A stretch of DNA of 64,000 nucleotides from UBA117 sp049975245 (GCA_049975245.1 JBNGDB010000002.1:1-64000), one strand, 5' to 3'; positions 37,415-46,570 are shown, counted from the first letter of the stretch. The notes: generated by a model from the sequence alone, not told the origin. Numbers and translations are program-made.

Positions 37415-38119
37415 CTAGATCCCTCCTTTTATAAATCCATATATAAGTAGGGCCATTATGGGACCTATTGATCCTATAGCCATAAATCCAAAACCAGTAG
37501 TTAGTCGATCCCTACCACCCAAAACAGAGGCAATACCCACTCCAAATGCAATTAAAAAAGGCACAGTCATGGGACCTGTGGTTACACCACCCATATCAAA
37601 GGCAGTGGTTAGAAATTCCTCATTAGAGAATAGGGCCAGCACTAAATTGATGGTATAACCGGGTATTAAAATATATTTAATGGAGATATTTAAAATAATT
37701 CTTAAAATTGCTACAATGGCAAAAATTCCAAGCCCCAATGCCGTTACCAAAATAATTTCTTGTTGGGTTAGAATGAAGAGAACTACATTTTCAATCTGAT
37801 AAGCCAGTATTCTTACGTCTGGTTCGGCTATGGTTAGGGTCACTCCTAAAAGAAATCCGAATAATAATATCATGAAAAGAGCTTTTCTCTCTATAAAAGT
37901 GGCACCTATCTGTTCACCCATGGGTAAAAGCCCTATTTTTGCCCCTTGAATGAAAATTACAAACCCCAACAAGGTGAAAATAAGACCAATTACAACGGGC
38001 AGGAATTCTAAAAGATCCATTTTTATAAAAAATATTTGAAAAATTAAAATCAGTGCTATGGCTGGAGAGAATGATTTCAAGGTAGATATAAATTCCTTTT
38101 TTAAGTTATTAAGTTTCAT
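37415..38119 (-). CDS. DUF1538 membrane protein (copy 1)
   Basis: 234 residues with the same topology and blocks as its neighbour: GAKIGLLPMGEQIGATF, IAEPDVRILAYQIENV, AFDMGGVTTGPMTVPFL. The two probably form a heterodimer corresponding to the fused ~500-residue bacterial form, which is my inference. First gene of a three-gene operon with the second copy and the PII-like gene. No clear ribosome site; AT-rich TATA-like sequence just upstream suggests a short leader. Confidence 0.85.
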   Translation of the reverse strand: MKLNNLKKEFISTLKSFSPAIALILIFQIFFIKMDLLEFLPVVIGLIFTLLGFVIFIQGAKIGLLPMGEQIGATFIERKALFMILLFGFLLGVTLTIAEPDVRILAYQIENVVLFILTQQEIILVTALGLGIFAIVAILRIILNISIKYILIPGYTINLVLALFSNEEFLTTAFDMGGVTTGPMTVPFLIAFGVGIASVLGGRDRLTTGFGFMAIGSIGPIMALLIYGFIKGGI

Positions 38120-38280
38120 AATATTCTTATATCTATTTATAGAATTTAGTATCCAGTTTTTTAATGTCTATTGTTATGATTTACTTTTAAACGAATATGG
38201 ATATTAAATAATTTCATTTATTTTTATCCCAATGATTATTAGTATTTTATAGCATGGTCATTAATTTTATTATTAATTTT

Positions 38281-39042
38281 TCATTTTTTCTTTCGGTATT
38301 CATGTGAAAAATCTTTATCATAAAGTTTGGAAGGGGTTATTTCTCCAGGATCAAGCACATTACCCACCACAATAATCGCAGTCTTTTTAATGCCGGCGGA
38401 TTTAACTTTTTCTTCAATATCTTCTAATGTTCCTTTAATTACTAACTCGTCAGTCCATGAGGCCTTTTTAACTACAGCAACAGGAGTTTGAGGAGGATAA
38501 TATTTAAGCAGATCTTTAACTACTTTATCAATCATATGTATACCTAGAAATATGCACATGGTAGCATTATGCTGGGCCAGAAGCGAAATAGATTCCTTTG
38601 ACGGTTTGGGCGTTCTTCCTTCAGGGCGTGTAATGATCACTGTTTGAGATATTTCGGGTAGTGTTAATTCAGATTCAAGGGCAGCTGCAACGGCAAAAAG
38701 GGAACTTACCCCGGGGATTATTTCATAATCTACTCCTTTTTTATTTAAAATTTCTATTTGTTCACCGATAGCCCCATATATTGACGGGTCTCCGGTATGA
38801 ACTCTTGCAATAATTTTGTCCTGATTAAAACCTTCCTCCATAATTTCAATTATTTCGGTTAGATCCATTGATGCACTATTGTAAATTTGAGAATCCTTCT
38901 TATTATAACTTAATATTTCTTTATTAACCAAAGAACCGGCGTAAATTATAATATCTGCCTTTTTTAAAACATTTAAAGCCTTTAAGGTTATTAGTTCAGG
39001 GTCTCCCGGGCCTGCTCCAATAAATATAACTTTGCCTTTCAT
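38281..39042 (-). CDS. cbiF: Cobalt-precorrin-4 C11-methyltransferase
   Basis: 253 residues from ATG 39042. SAM-dependent methyltransferase of anaerobic cobalamin synthesis (cobamides are needed for Mtr in methanogenesis). Motifs: VIFIGAGPGDPELITLKA, VHTGDPSIYGA, YEIIPGVSSLFA, ITRPEGRTP and VVKKASWTDE, which fit CbiF/CobM better than other corrin methyltransferases. A single cbi gene here; the rest of the pathway must be elsewhere. Confidence 0.92.
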   Translation of the reverse strand: MKGKVIFIGAGPGDPELITLKALNVLKKADIIIYAGSLVNKEILSYNKKDSQIYNSASMDLTEIIEIMEEGFNQDKIIARVHTGDPSIYGAIGEQIEILNKKGVDYEIIPGVSSLFAVAAALESELTLPEISQTVIITRPEGRTPKPSKESISLLAQHNATMCIFLGIHMIDKVVKDLLKYYPPQTPVAVVKKASWTDELVIKGTLEDIEEKVKSAGIKKTAIIVVGNVLDPGEITPSKLYDKDFSHEYRKKK

Positions 39043-39176
39043 AGTTTTCAACTCTTAGATTTATAGATTTTAATTTAATCAACATATCCCATATTAACTT
39101 ATTTTAATTTAATCATTTCACTTAAATTCGTGTATTGAATAATTATTTTATTCAGGAATTCAATATAACCTACCTA

Positions 39177-40112
39177 TTACCAATTTGTCTTTTTTTGATT
39201 ATTATTTTTCTCAAATTTTTTTAGATCCACTTTTTCACTGATTATTTCAACAGCTCCAAAAGGGCATTCTTTAACGCATAATTCGCAGCATCCACATGTG
39301 GCAGGGTCAATTTCTGCTTTTTCATCATCTTTTTTATAAATAGTTTTATCTCCAATTTTGACAGTGGGGCAGACATCAATGCAGGGGTAGTCGCAGTTTT
39401 CTCCCCCTTGACAAACTTCTGGATCAATTTTGGCAGTGTTAAATGCAAATCCTAAACCATTCTTAACAGCTTCTTTACTTTTATATCCTGCCAGATGCAT
39501 TATAGTATCTCCTATAGCCGGGTCTGTATCCATGGAAGCTAAACATGGATAATTATGAAATTTGTCACCTGTCACAAATTCTGCTTCATCTAAAGGTATA
39601 CCCTCTAATTTTTCTGCAATAAACCATGTTGATCCGCAAGGAGCTCCTCTTAAAACCTTAATTTTACCAATTCTTTTATTAAATTCTATCATTAACTCTG
39701 GTTTTCCAAATAATTTAGCAAATTTATCCACATATTTGTCTCCTACTTCGGTTAAAGAGCAAAATGGTTTGGGAAAGACCACAGTAGCATTATTCAGGCT
39801 ATCTATAATTTCTTGTTGAAGACCGGCAGGGATCTGTTTAGGGTGGTAAATAGGAATAATTATGGATTTACAATTAGTAATAGACGATATCATGGGGATC
39901 ACCATATTTATATCTCCAAATAGTCCTATTGATATTATTAGATCACATTCGGGCAGATTTTCGGGTATAAATTCATCAAAATCGTCAATTAACTCAGGTA
40001 AATCTTCATCAAATTCGTATAATCCTACTATAAATGGAGCTAAACCTCTGCTTGCAATATTATTTACTATTCTAGATCCATATTTTCCGGATGTCAATAT
40101 TACAATACGCAT
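39177..40112 (-). CDS. DUF166 family protein with C-terminal 2[4Fe-4S] domain
   Basis: 311 residues. The N-terminal ~230 residues match methanogen DUF166 (start RIVILTSGKYGSRIVNNI, CGSTWFIAEKLEG). The C-terminus carries two ferredoxin-like clusters: CQGGENCDYPCIDVCP and CGCCELCVKECPFG. Possibly an Fe-S protein delivering electrons to an unknown reaction; old thymidylate-synthase annotations of DUF166 lack support I can see. AGGAGATTATATT precedes the ATG. Single gene. Confidence 0.85.
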   Translation of the reverse strand: MRIVILTSGKYGSRIVNNIASRGLAPFIVGLYEFDEDLPELIDDFDEFIPENLPECDLIISIGLFGDINMVIPMISSITNCKSIIIPIYHPKQIPAGLQQEIIDSLNNATVVFPKPFCSLTEVGDKYVDKFAKLFGKPELMIEFNKRIGKIKVLRGAPCGSTWFIAEKLEGIPLDEAEFVTGDKFHNYPCLASMDTDPAIGDTIMHLAGYKSKEAVKNGLGFAFNTAKIDPEVCQGGENCDYPCIDVCPTVKIGDKTIYKKDDEKAEIDPATCGCCELCVKECPFGAVEIISEKVDLKKFEKNNNQKKTNW

Positions 40113-40284
40113 AATATAATCTCCTACTACTCAATTATGATAATTTATAATTAATTAAGTCTATTTGTTTATAAGAAATAGACAAATTTAATATCTATTT
40201 ATATAAATCCTATTTTCAATCGGTAAGTTAAAAGTAACTTGATTTTAAAAAATTATTTTATGTTAGATAAATTAAAAAATTATT

Positions 40285-40539
40285 TTATGGTAGAAATTGT
40301 CTGTAAAATAAGAAATAAGAAATAATCATCAAGATAATAGCTAAAACTATGGCGATAATGGTAAACGATTTATCTGTTCCAAATATAATGGGAACAGGTC
40401 CAATCATAATCACTCCTCCCGCTTTAACATTTCCCTCTTTAGAATTAGTACTCTGTAAGGCAGTTCCAGCGAATATGATAATAATTCCAATGAAAATAAC
40501 AATTATTCCTAAAATAGTCAGTGTTCCAGCTTTAATCAT
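40285..40539 (-). CDS. TIGR00304/DUF131 family membrane protein
   Basis: 84 residues, two helices (about 6-26 and 58-80) with the conserved loop GGVIMIGPVPIIFGTDK between them, the signature of this archaeal family of unknown function. AAGGATACAAAA precedes the ATG, and the stop of the upstream gene overlaps it (ATGA). Confidence 0.88.
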   Translation of the reverse strand: MIKAGTLTILGIIVIFIGIIIIFAGTALQSTNSKEGNVKAGGVIMIGPVPIIFGTDKSFTIIAIVLAIILMIISYFLFYRQFLP

Positions 40540-41021
40540 TTTTGTATCCTTAAACGGTACTTAACTTCATCTATTTTATTCTGCATATCTATTAATTCAA
40601 TTGTATACATATCCATTAGTATTTCATCCAGGTTATCTTTGGCACAAAATTCACTTGAATTATGGCAATTTATAATACAGGGACATTTTAAATATTTTTC
40701 CAGATCTTTTTTTCCCATCCATTTATTGGATTTACTTAGAATATCATAGATAGTCAAATAAGAGATTAACTCAGCTTTTTTTTCAGATTCTATATCGGTT
40801 TCAAAGATCATACCCTTTATTTCATGAGCCAATTTACTCACATTAACTATTTCATTAACGGGCAAAATAAGGGGAACCGTAATCTCTTCTGATAAAAAAT
40901 AAATTCCTCGGCTAATTTCTAGATGATCCTTTTTAAGTACCAAACCACCAAGGTCTTCTACCAATTCTTTAAATTCATCAAATTTATAAACCCCACCTTT
41001 GAAAATTACAATCTCATACAT
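40536..41021 (-). CDS. Conserved methanogen protein, unknown
   Basis: 161 residues, soluble, no family I can name with certainty. A C/H-containing segment CPCIINCHNSSEFCAKD (about 113-129) may bind metal; the N-terminal half is alpha/beta. Coupled by ATGA overlap to the DUF131 gene, so probably functionally related to a membrane process. Confidence 0.6.
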   Translation of the reverse strand: MYEIVIFKGGVYKFDEFKELVEDLGGLVLKKDHLEISRGIYFLSEEITVPLILPVNEIVNVSKLAHEIKGMIFETDIESEKKAELISYLTIYDILSKSNKWMGKKDLEKYLKCPCIINCHNSSEFCAKDNLDEILMDMYTIELIDMQNKIDEVKYRLRIQK

Positions 41022-41106
41022 GCTACTTAATAACTATTCCCATTGGAAATAGTCTCCTTTAATAATTAATTTGTAATATTTTTAGTAAAGAAAATAAATA
41101 ATTTAA

Positions 41107-41640
41107 TTAATCCTTTTTTATAATATCCGCTGGTTTTGAGACGCTTATCCCGGTGTTCTCCCCAATAATTTCAATTTGTATTATCCAGTCTGGATTATCA
41201 TCATTTTCTATAATATTTAAATTTTCAATTACTTCCCTTGATACGTATTCTTTAAGTTCTTCTTTTGATTCGATGTATTTACGTCCTCTCAAATCACATC
41301 TTACAACAAAACTTTGTCCTGAATTTATTTTATCATCTGCAATCTGCAAGACCTTATCTTTAATTAATTTAGGGCGTGTTCTTACCACTTCATCTATTAC
41401 TACAATTTTGGAGATCACAGTTGTGTTAGCATTTCTTAAAATTTCTAATGCTTGTTTAGGTTTGATGCTTAGATCTAAGAGAATAACATTAGCAAATTCT
41501 GAATCTTTAATATTCAATATTGATTCGTGTGGTTGTAGTGCTAATTCTATTTCTTCCATTCCAAGTAATTCTTCCCCTACATTATTAGCTTTTTGACCTT
41601 TTAGGGTAACCAGAAGGTTAAAATTTATTGTTGGTTTCAT
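41107..41640 (-). CDS. THUMP-domain putative RNA-binding protein (COG1818-like)
   Basis: 177 residues from ATG 41640 (AAGGTGTGCAT upstream; the longer frame from 41682 lacks a site). LLVTLKGQKANNVGEEL starts the fold, and FVVRCDLRGRKYIESKEEL with the following VSREV helix is a THUMP motif as in tRNA-modifying enzymes. A stand-alone THUMP protein of this size is typical of archaea and probably binds tRNA. Divergent from the pilin-like gene. Confidence 0.7.
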   Translation of the reverse strand: MKPTINFNLLVTLKGQKANNVGEELLGMEEIELALQPHESILNIKDSEFANVILLDLSIKPKQALEILRNANTTVISKIVVIDEVVRTRPKLIKDKVLQIADDKINSGQSFVVRCDLRGRKYIESKEELKEYVSREVIENLNIIENDDNPDWIIQIEIIGENTGISVSKPADIIKKD

Positions 41641-41699
41641 ATGCACACCTTTCTTACTACTAACATACCATTTATATGTCATTTAATCTATTAATTATT

Positions 41700-42134
41700 A
41701 TGGATCAAGTAGGAACTTTTAGCTTAGATTTATTATTTTCTATAATTTTATTTTTTATTATCACAACATCCATGATAAATGTTATAGAAGAACGTCTAGG
41801 AACTGCCCAAGAAACAGAGTGCATGGCCAATGCCCGAATTTTAGCAGAAAAGATAGCTAATAACATTAATTTAGTTCATGCTGCTGGAGAAGGACATAAA
41901 ATAAATATGAGTTTACCATCCCATATTGGAGGTCAAGATTACAAGGTTAAGGTAAACTCATCCGGGGTGTATATATATGTAGATGGTAAGATGGGTCGGT
42001 CCAGCATAATTCCGCAAAACATAGTGGATAATTTGCCTCCTGAAAGTACACAAATTATTTTGTATCCTGGAAATTCATATACTATCTGTAATTCAAGGTT
42101 CGGAGAAAATAGTAACTGTATTATTATTAATTAA
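41700..42134 (+). CDS. Pilin-like exported protein 1
   Basis: 144 residues from ATG 41700 (another ATG at 41676 is possible). A short polar start, MDQVGTFSLDLLF, runs into a ~20-residue hydrophobic helix and then Arg/Glu-rich amphipathic helix and a beta-rich exported domain with a possible disulfide near the end (TICNSRFGENSNCI). This is the layout of a type IV pseudopilin, though a clean class III cleavage site is not evident. First gene of the KaiC/Roadblock/GTPase cluster. Confidence 0.6.
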   Translation: MDQVGTFSLDLLFSIILFFIITTSMINVIEERLGTAQETECMANARILAEKIANNINLVHAAGEGHKINMSLPSHIGGQDYKVKVNSSGVYIYVDGKMGRSSIIPQNIVDNLPPESTQIILYPGNSYTICNSRFGENSNCIIIN

Positions 42135-42201
42135 GCTTAAACATAAAAATTTGAAAATTTCCAATTATCATTAAATTTATGTTAATCATTAGAGGTTTAA
42201 T

Positions 42202-42696
42202 ATGGACTTTATAGGCCAAACATCTGCAGAATATTTATTTCTACTTGGTTTTATTCTTTCAGTATCTCTTATAGTATTCTCTGCTGCTGCTGATGCCAAT
42301 GAATTAAACTTAGCCATGACTGCTGCAAGAAGTGGTTCCATTGAGGGTTCAAGTAGTAATAGTTTTGCAATATATTCTGAAGACACTTTTGAAGATTATG
42401 AAATTAATAAGCCCAGACTATTATATGCATCATCAATTAAAATTGTCAAAATCCATTACCAAAATCAGGGTTTTAGCAAGGTTTATAATAAAACAAAGAT
42501 CCAACTAATAATACACGCATCCTGTCCCATGATATGCAAGTATGAAGATAAAAATTCTTATGGGGATAGAATCAATTATTATGCTAGAAAAAGCATTACA
42601 GATACTTTTAATACTCATAATCTAACAAATATATTTCATAATCCTGCATTTTCAGATAATTATGTATTTACCACAGCAGATGTTAAATGGATATAG
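42202..42696 (+). CDS. Type IV pilin-like protein 2 (class III signal peptide)
   Basis: 164 residues. The N-terminus MDFIGQTSAEYLFLLGF matches the class III signal of euryarchaeal pilins: short leader, Gly-Gln cleavage site (G5/Q6) and QxSxEY motif within the hydrophobic helix, cut by an EppA/FlaK-type peptidase. The mature protein is beta-rich with two nearby Cys (CPMICKY). AGAGGTTTAAT precedes the ATG. No assembly ATPase or platform protein is in the window. Confidence 0.75.
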   Translation: MDFIGQTSAEYLFLLGFILSVSLIVFSAAADANELNLAMTAARSGSIEGSSSNSFAIYSEDTFEDYEINKPRLLYASSIKIVKIHYQNQGFSKVYNKTKIQLIIHASCPMICKYEDKNSYGDRINYYARKSITDTFNTHNLTNIFHNPAFSDNYVFTTADVKWI

Positions 42697-42848
42697 TTAT
42701 CTAATAAAAGAGATGTAAATTAATATGTTCATCTGTAAAAATATACAGATATAAAATGGTGAGGGGGATATAACATATTTTTAAATTTATTAAAAAACCA
42801 AATTATTAGGGGTTTTATCCATATATTCCGTGGCCGAGGTTTGATATA

Positions 42849-43499
42849 ATGGTTTATAGTCTGGGTTTTCCCGCAATTACCAGTAAAATACCACCGGGTA
42901 CGAATATTTTACTTTCTGGAGATCTATTTTCGGGCAAAGATATTTTTTCAAAAAAATTTATCACCGAAGGTTTAGAAGACGGAGAAGCCTGCATATATAT
43001 CTCCACCAACGAGTCCGCTGAAAAAATATTGGATGATCTGCAAGGATCTAAACTGGAAAACTTCAGTATTATTGATTGTGTTTCCAGTAGATTTGGAGCC
43101 ACAGTTGAATTACCCTTCTCTGAACAGATACGTTACGTAGAGAGTCCTGTTGATTTAACTATGATGATGGTAGCCACCAATGAATTCTTAGATCTATATA
43201 ATAAGCAAAAAAATATAAAAAAAATTAGAATAGTACTAGATTCTATTTCAACTCTGCTAATGTATTCCAGTCTCAGAACAATTTTTAAATTTTTACACGT
43301 TTTAACCACCAGAGTTAAAACTTCCGGGGCAATTTGCATGGTTTTAATGGAAGAAGGTGCTCATGATGAGATAGAAGTAAAAACTATTCAACAACTAATG
43401 CATGGTTTAATAAATTTGAATGGGAATGAACTAAAAATCAAAGGCTTTACTAATCTGGAAATGAAATATTCCATTAAAAACGGGGATATAATCATATAA
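42849..43499 (+). CDS. KaiC/RAD55-like ATPase, atypical P-loop
   Basis: 216 residues, single RecA/KaiC-type domain. Walker A region GDLFSGKDIF (about 24-33) has GK followed by Asp instead of Thr/Ser, so Mg-ATP binding may be altered. ACIYISTNESAEKILDDL is the usual next strand-helix, and KIRIVLDSISTLLMYSS holds Walker B. GAGGTTTGAT precedes the ATG. FlaH, the archaellum regulator, is a related single-domain protein. Part of the cluster 41700-48292. Confidence 0.75.
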   Translation: MVYSLGFPAITSKIPPGTNILLSGDLFSGKDIFSKKFITEGLEDGEACIYISTNESAEKILDDLQGSKLENFSIIDCVSSRFGATVELPFSEQIRYVESPVDLTMMMVATNEFLDLYNKQKNIKKIRIVLDSISTLLMYSSLRTIFKFLHVLTTRVKTSGAICMVLMEEGAHDEIEVKTIQQLMHGLINLNGNELKIKGFTNLEMKYSIKNGDIII

Positions 43500-43577
43500 A
43501 ACTATTTTAGTCCTTTTTTATATTAATAATAATTTTTAAGGTTAAATAGTATCTCTAAGGAGGATGGTAAAATAAAC

Positions 43578-43898
43578 ATGAGCTTTGTACTATTAATTGG
43601 TTATATTTTAATGTTTTTGGTTGCAATACTCATAGTTTACTATTCTATCCTTTTATATAAAGGTTTAGAGAATGAGGATATTTCTTTATCAATGATTTTT
43701 TTGAATGAAAAAAGAATTCTAATCATATTTAAAGTTTTGGTTGTAGCATCTATTATCTTTCTTTTGGGAGGGTTTAGTCTGGTTATTTATGGGGAAACTA
43801 CTTTAATGGTCAGATTAGCTTCCATAATATATTCTGTAGGACTACTCTATTTTGTTTATTCATTACAGAAAATTATCAGGATGGGTGTTGTTAAATGA
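43578..43898 (+). CDS. Small three-helix membrane protein A
   Basis: 106 residues with three hydrophobic helices (about 5-27, 50-71, 78-98) and a charged loop after helix 1. AAGGAGGATGG precedes the ATG, and the next gene overlaps it by ATGA. Similar in length, topology and the KxFKxxVVA block to the next protein, so the two are probably ancient duplicates. Family unknown. Confidence 0.65.
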   Translation: MSFVLLIGYILMFLVAILIVYYSILLYKGLENEDISLSMIFLNEKRILIIFKVLVVASIIFLLGGFSLVIYGETTLMVRLASIIYSVGLLYFVYSLQKIIRMGVVK

Positions 43899-44218
43899 AT
43901 ATTTTAGCATCCATATTCTTCCTAATTCTCTTTATATTGCTCTTTTATTATCCTTTAAGAGTTTTCCTGGTTCTTAATAAATATGGAAAAGCTGCACTAG
44001 GTTTGTTGTTTACCCGCAGAAGTGAAACGGTTAAAATTTTCAAAATTTTTGTGGTAGCCATGTTGATACTGGTAATAAATATGTTTGCAGGAATTTTATA
44101 TGCAATATACCCTCTCTTCGGTATTTCCATGCTTAACATGGTAACAAGTCCATTGATGACAATCCTAATGATTTATGTATTCTATAAATTATTTAAAATT
44201 ATTAAATTAGATTACTAA
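43895..44218 (+). CDS. Small three-helix membrane protein B
   Basis: 107 residues with the same layout as protein A: helix 1 then a basic loop (FTRRSETVKIFKIFVVAM) and two more helices. Coupled to protein A by the ATGA overlap. Could be a membrane platform or receptor for the cytoplasmic GTPase/KaiC proteins encoded next; that is inference from position. Confidence 0.65.
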   Translation: MNILASIFFLILFILLFYYPLRVFLVLNKYGKAALGLLFTRRSETVKIFKIFVVAMLILVINMFAGILYAIYPLFGISMLNMVTSPLMTILMIYVFYKLFKIIKLDY

Positions 44219-44285
44219 TAAGCAAACAAATTTAGAATAGTATATCTTTTATATGTAGCTCAATAAAATATATTTAGGTGAGGGC

Positions 44286-44663
44286 ATGACAAAAACAAAG
44301 AAAGAAAAGCTTGATGATGAATTAACTGGCCTCATGCAAGTAGGTCAGATCAAGGCTTCAGGCATAGTTTCCAAGGAGGGTCTCTTAATAAATTCTCGAA
44401 CTCCGCCTGATGTAGATGCCAGAATATTTTCTGCATTATGTTCAACCATTATGGGTGCAGCCGAGGCAGCTTCGGGACAAATGAATACGGGAACTGTTAG
44501 TGAGATTTCTGTGAAAACAGAAAAAGGCACTATAGTGTTAATACCTGCTGGGGAAAAAGCAATTTTAACTGCTTTAACAGAACCAGAAGCTCAGCTTGGC
44601 TTAATCTTATTTGAAATGGAATCTAGAGCTAATAAAGTTGATCAAGTTCTCAAGGAGATGTAA
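44286..44663 (+). CDS. Roadblock/LC7 domain protein (MglB-like)
   Basis: 125 residues, one Roadblock/LC7 fold: QIKASGIVSKEGLLINSRTP, then the helix around FSALCSTIMGAAEAASG, TVSEISVKTEKGTIVLIPAG and a final strand-helix (LGLILFEMESRANKV). In bacteria MglB and conservon CvnB of this fold act on Ras-like GTPases. The next gene, 3 bases away, encodes a GTPase domain. GGTGAGGGC precedes the ATG. Confidence 0.85.
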   Translation: MTKTKKEKLDDELTGLMQVGQIKASGIVSKEGLLINSRTPPDVDARIFSALCSTIMGAAEAASGQMNTGTVSEISVKTEKGTIVLIPAGEKAILTALTEPEAQLGLILFEMESRANKVDQVLKEM

Positions 44664-44666
44664 TAA

Positions 44667-45842
44667 ATGAAAAAAACTCATATTCCTAAACTTGACGATT
44701 TATTAGGTGGAGGTATACCGGCAGGTTCATCAATAATGTTCTGCGCCTATCCTGGAATTGACTGTGAAGCTTTTGGTTATCAGATGCTAAACGGTAGATT
44801 ACAAAATAATGATAATGGATTTATTTTCACTAATGTAGCTGAACCAGATAGCGTATTATACGAATTTGATTCATATGGATGGGATATTGTATCTCACATG
44901 GAAAAAAATAATGTTTTCTTTATTGATAGTAGCTCAAATTTTTTAGGTGCTCCCTCAAAAGGCAAATATTCAATTTCTGATTATTCAGAAATTGAAGACA
45001 CAGTATCTGCGGCTATTAAAGACATACCAGATGGTATAGGTATTATTAACAACTTATCCATACTTATTGATTATTTAGGCAATGGCAATACCATTGATAT
45101 TGTTAAAAAATGGAATGATTTAGCCCAAGAGTACAACACTACCTTAGTATACATTTTTACTGAATGGGATTATGAAAAAGCTCTTATCGAAAAATTAAAA
45201 AGTTCTGTAGATTGTGTTGTAGAGCTGAAAACAATAGAAGAACGGGTGATAATTGGACAAGGATTTATGGTAGCATCTTCCTCATGGAGTAAACCAGTAG
45301 ATACCATGATTTTATTTTTTATTGTTCAACCGGGTGGAGTAAAAGTATATATACCTAAAATATTAGTTACCGGACCTTATAACGCAGGTAAATCCACCTT
45401 TGTAAAGAACATTTCTACTGAATCTGTTTCTGTGGACAGAAAAGCGCTCGGTGCATTTCCAACTACTATTGCCATGGACATTGGCCATTTAGATTACAAA
45501 GGATTTTTTGCAGATATATTTGGAACACCAGGCCAGGAACGCTTTGACTTGATATTGGATGTATTATCTAAAGAGGCCGTTGGTGCATTTATTGTAATTG
45601 ATTCAGCAGCTCCTCAAACATTTGCCAGGGCCAAGGAAATGATCAGAAAAACTAGAGCTGAAGCAATTCCTAAGATAATAGTTGCTAACAAACAGGATGT
45701 AGAAGGAGCTCTTTCTCCTGCAGAAATAAGAGAAAAAATGAAAATAGGTAAAGATATTCCAATTATCCCTGCAGTAGTTACTGAGGGAAAAGGAACAAAT
45801 GAATCGTTAGACGCTCTTTTAAAACTATTATATGGTGATTAA
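44667..45842 (+). CDS. KaiC-like domain fused to COG2229/CvnD-type small GTPase
   Basis: 391 residues. Residues 1-~215 are a KaiC/RAD55-like domain (KLDDLLGGGIPAGSSIMF) whose Walker A is lost (CAYPGIDCEA at 26-35, no GKT/S). Residues ~228-391 form a small GTPase: G1 GPYNAGKS (236-243), G2 Thr in FPTTIAMD, G3 DIFGTPGQERF (283-293), G4 NKQD (341-344). The FGTPGQERF form is that of COG2229/CvnD GTPases, partners of Roadblock proteins. AAGGAG precedes the ATG. The fusion puts a GTP switch on a probable KaiC-ring adaptor. Confidence 0.82.
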   Translation: MKKTHIPKLDDLLGGGIPAGSSIMFCAYPGIDCEAFGYQMLNGRLQNNDNGFIFTNVAEPDSVLYEFDSYGWDIVSHMEKNNVFFIDSSSNFLGAPSKGKYSISDYSEIEDTVSAAIKDIPDGIGIINNLSILIDYLGNGNTIDIVKKWNDLAQEYNTTLVYIFTEWDYEKALIEKLKSSVDCVVELKTIEERVIIGQGFMVASSSWSKPVDTMILFFIVQPGGVKVYIPKILVTGPYNAGKSTFVKNISTESVSVDRKALGAFPTTIAMDIGHLDYKGFFADIFGTPGQERFDLILDVLSKEAVGAFIVIDSAAPQTFARAKEMIRKTRAEAIPKIIVANKQDVEGALSPAEIREKMKIGKDIPIIPAVVTEGKGTNESLDALLKLLYGD

Positions 45843-45843
45843 T

Positions 45844-46551
45844 TTGATTGTAAGGATAGAATCGGGAATCCAGGGATTGGATCAACTGATGGCTGATGAT
45901 AAATCTGGCTTGGGAGGTTTCCCTGAAAATACAGCTACTTTAGTTTACGGACCACCTAAAGTTGGAAAATCAATATTTTGCTATCAATTTATGCACAGCG
46001 GATTATTGTTGGAGGAACCATGTCTTTACATATTGACTGATTATGGAATTAAGCAATTACAACAAAATACATCAGATTTTGGTTGGTATCTAGACGATTA
46101 TATTGAAAATGACTTATTATATATAGTGGATGCTATTTCCAGCATTTCAGGCACAAAAATTGTTAATACAAAAAATTATGCTGCAACTTCTGTACATAAT
46201 CCAACGGATATAATGGTAAAATTAGGCGTGGGAACACGCTACATCTCTAATAAGTCACCTAGGTTTCGGTCTATTTTAGATTCATTAACTACACTTTTTG
46301 CATTTAACCAGGAATTATTAATTGTACGGGTGTTAACTGCCTATATAATGCGTATAAGAGAAGCAGGAGGCACAGCTATTATAACTTATACTGAAGGTTC
46401 TGCAGATATTAAAGTAGAAACAATGTTAAAAGCTGTAGTTGATAATGTAATTAAGCTCGATGGGGAATATATTACCATAGAAGCGATGGTGGGCTGTGGC
46501 ACAAAGAAAGCTCCCTATAAAATAACTGCTGACGGCATAATAATTGAATGA
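45844..46551 (+). CDS. KaiC/RAD55-like ATPase, paralogue 1
   Basis: 235 residues from TTG 45844, chosen because GGTGAT lies just upstream across the previous stop and because the product then aligns end to end with the next paralogue (MIVRIESGIQG with MIPLVETGIQG). Walker A GPPKVGKS is at 36-43, Walker B in LLYIVDAISSIS. Lacks KaiC's second domain. Probably ATP-binding, unlike the fused domain upstream. Confidence 0.8.
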   Translation: MIVRIESGIQGLDQLMADDKSGLGGFPENTATLVYGPPKVGKSIFCYQFMHSGLLLEEPCLYILTDYGIKQLQQNTSDFGWYLDDYIENDLLYIVDAISSISGTKIVNTKNYAATSVHNPTDIMVKLGVGTRYISNKSPRFRSILDSLTTLFAFNQELLIVRVLTAYIMRIREAGGTAIITYTEGSADIKVETMLKAVVDNVIKLDGEYITIEAMVGCGTKKAPYKITADGIIIE

Positions 46552-46570
46552 TTATTAGGACTGATATAAT

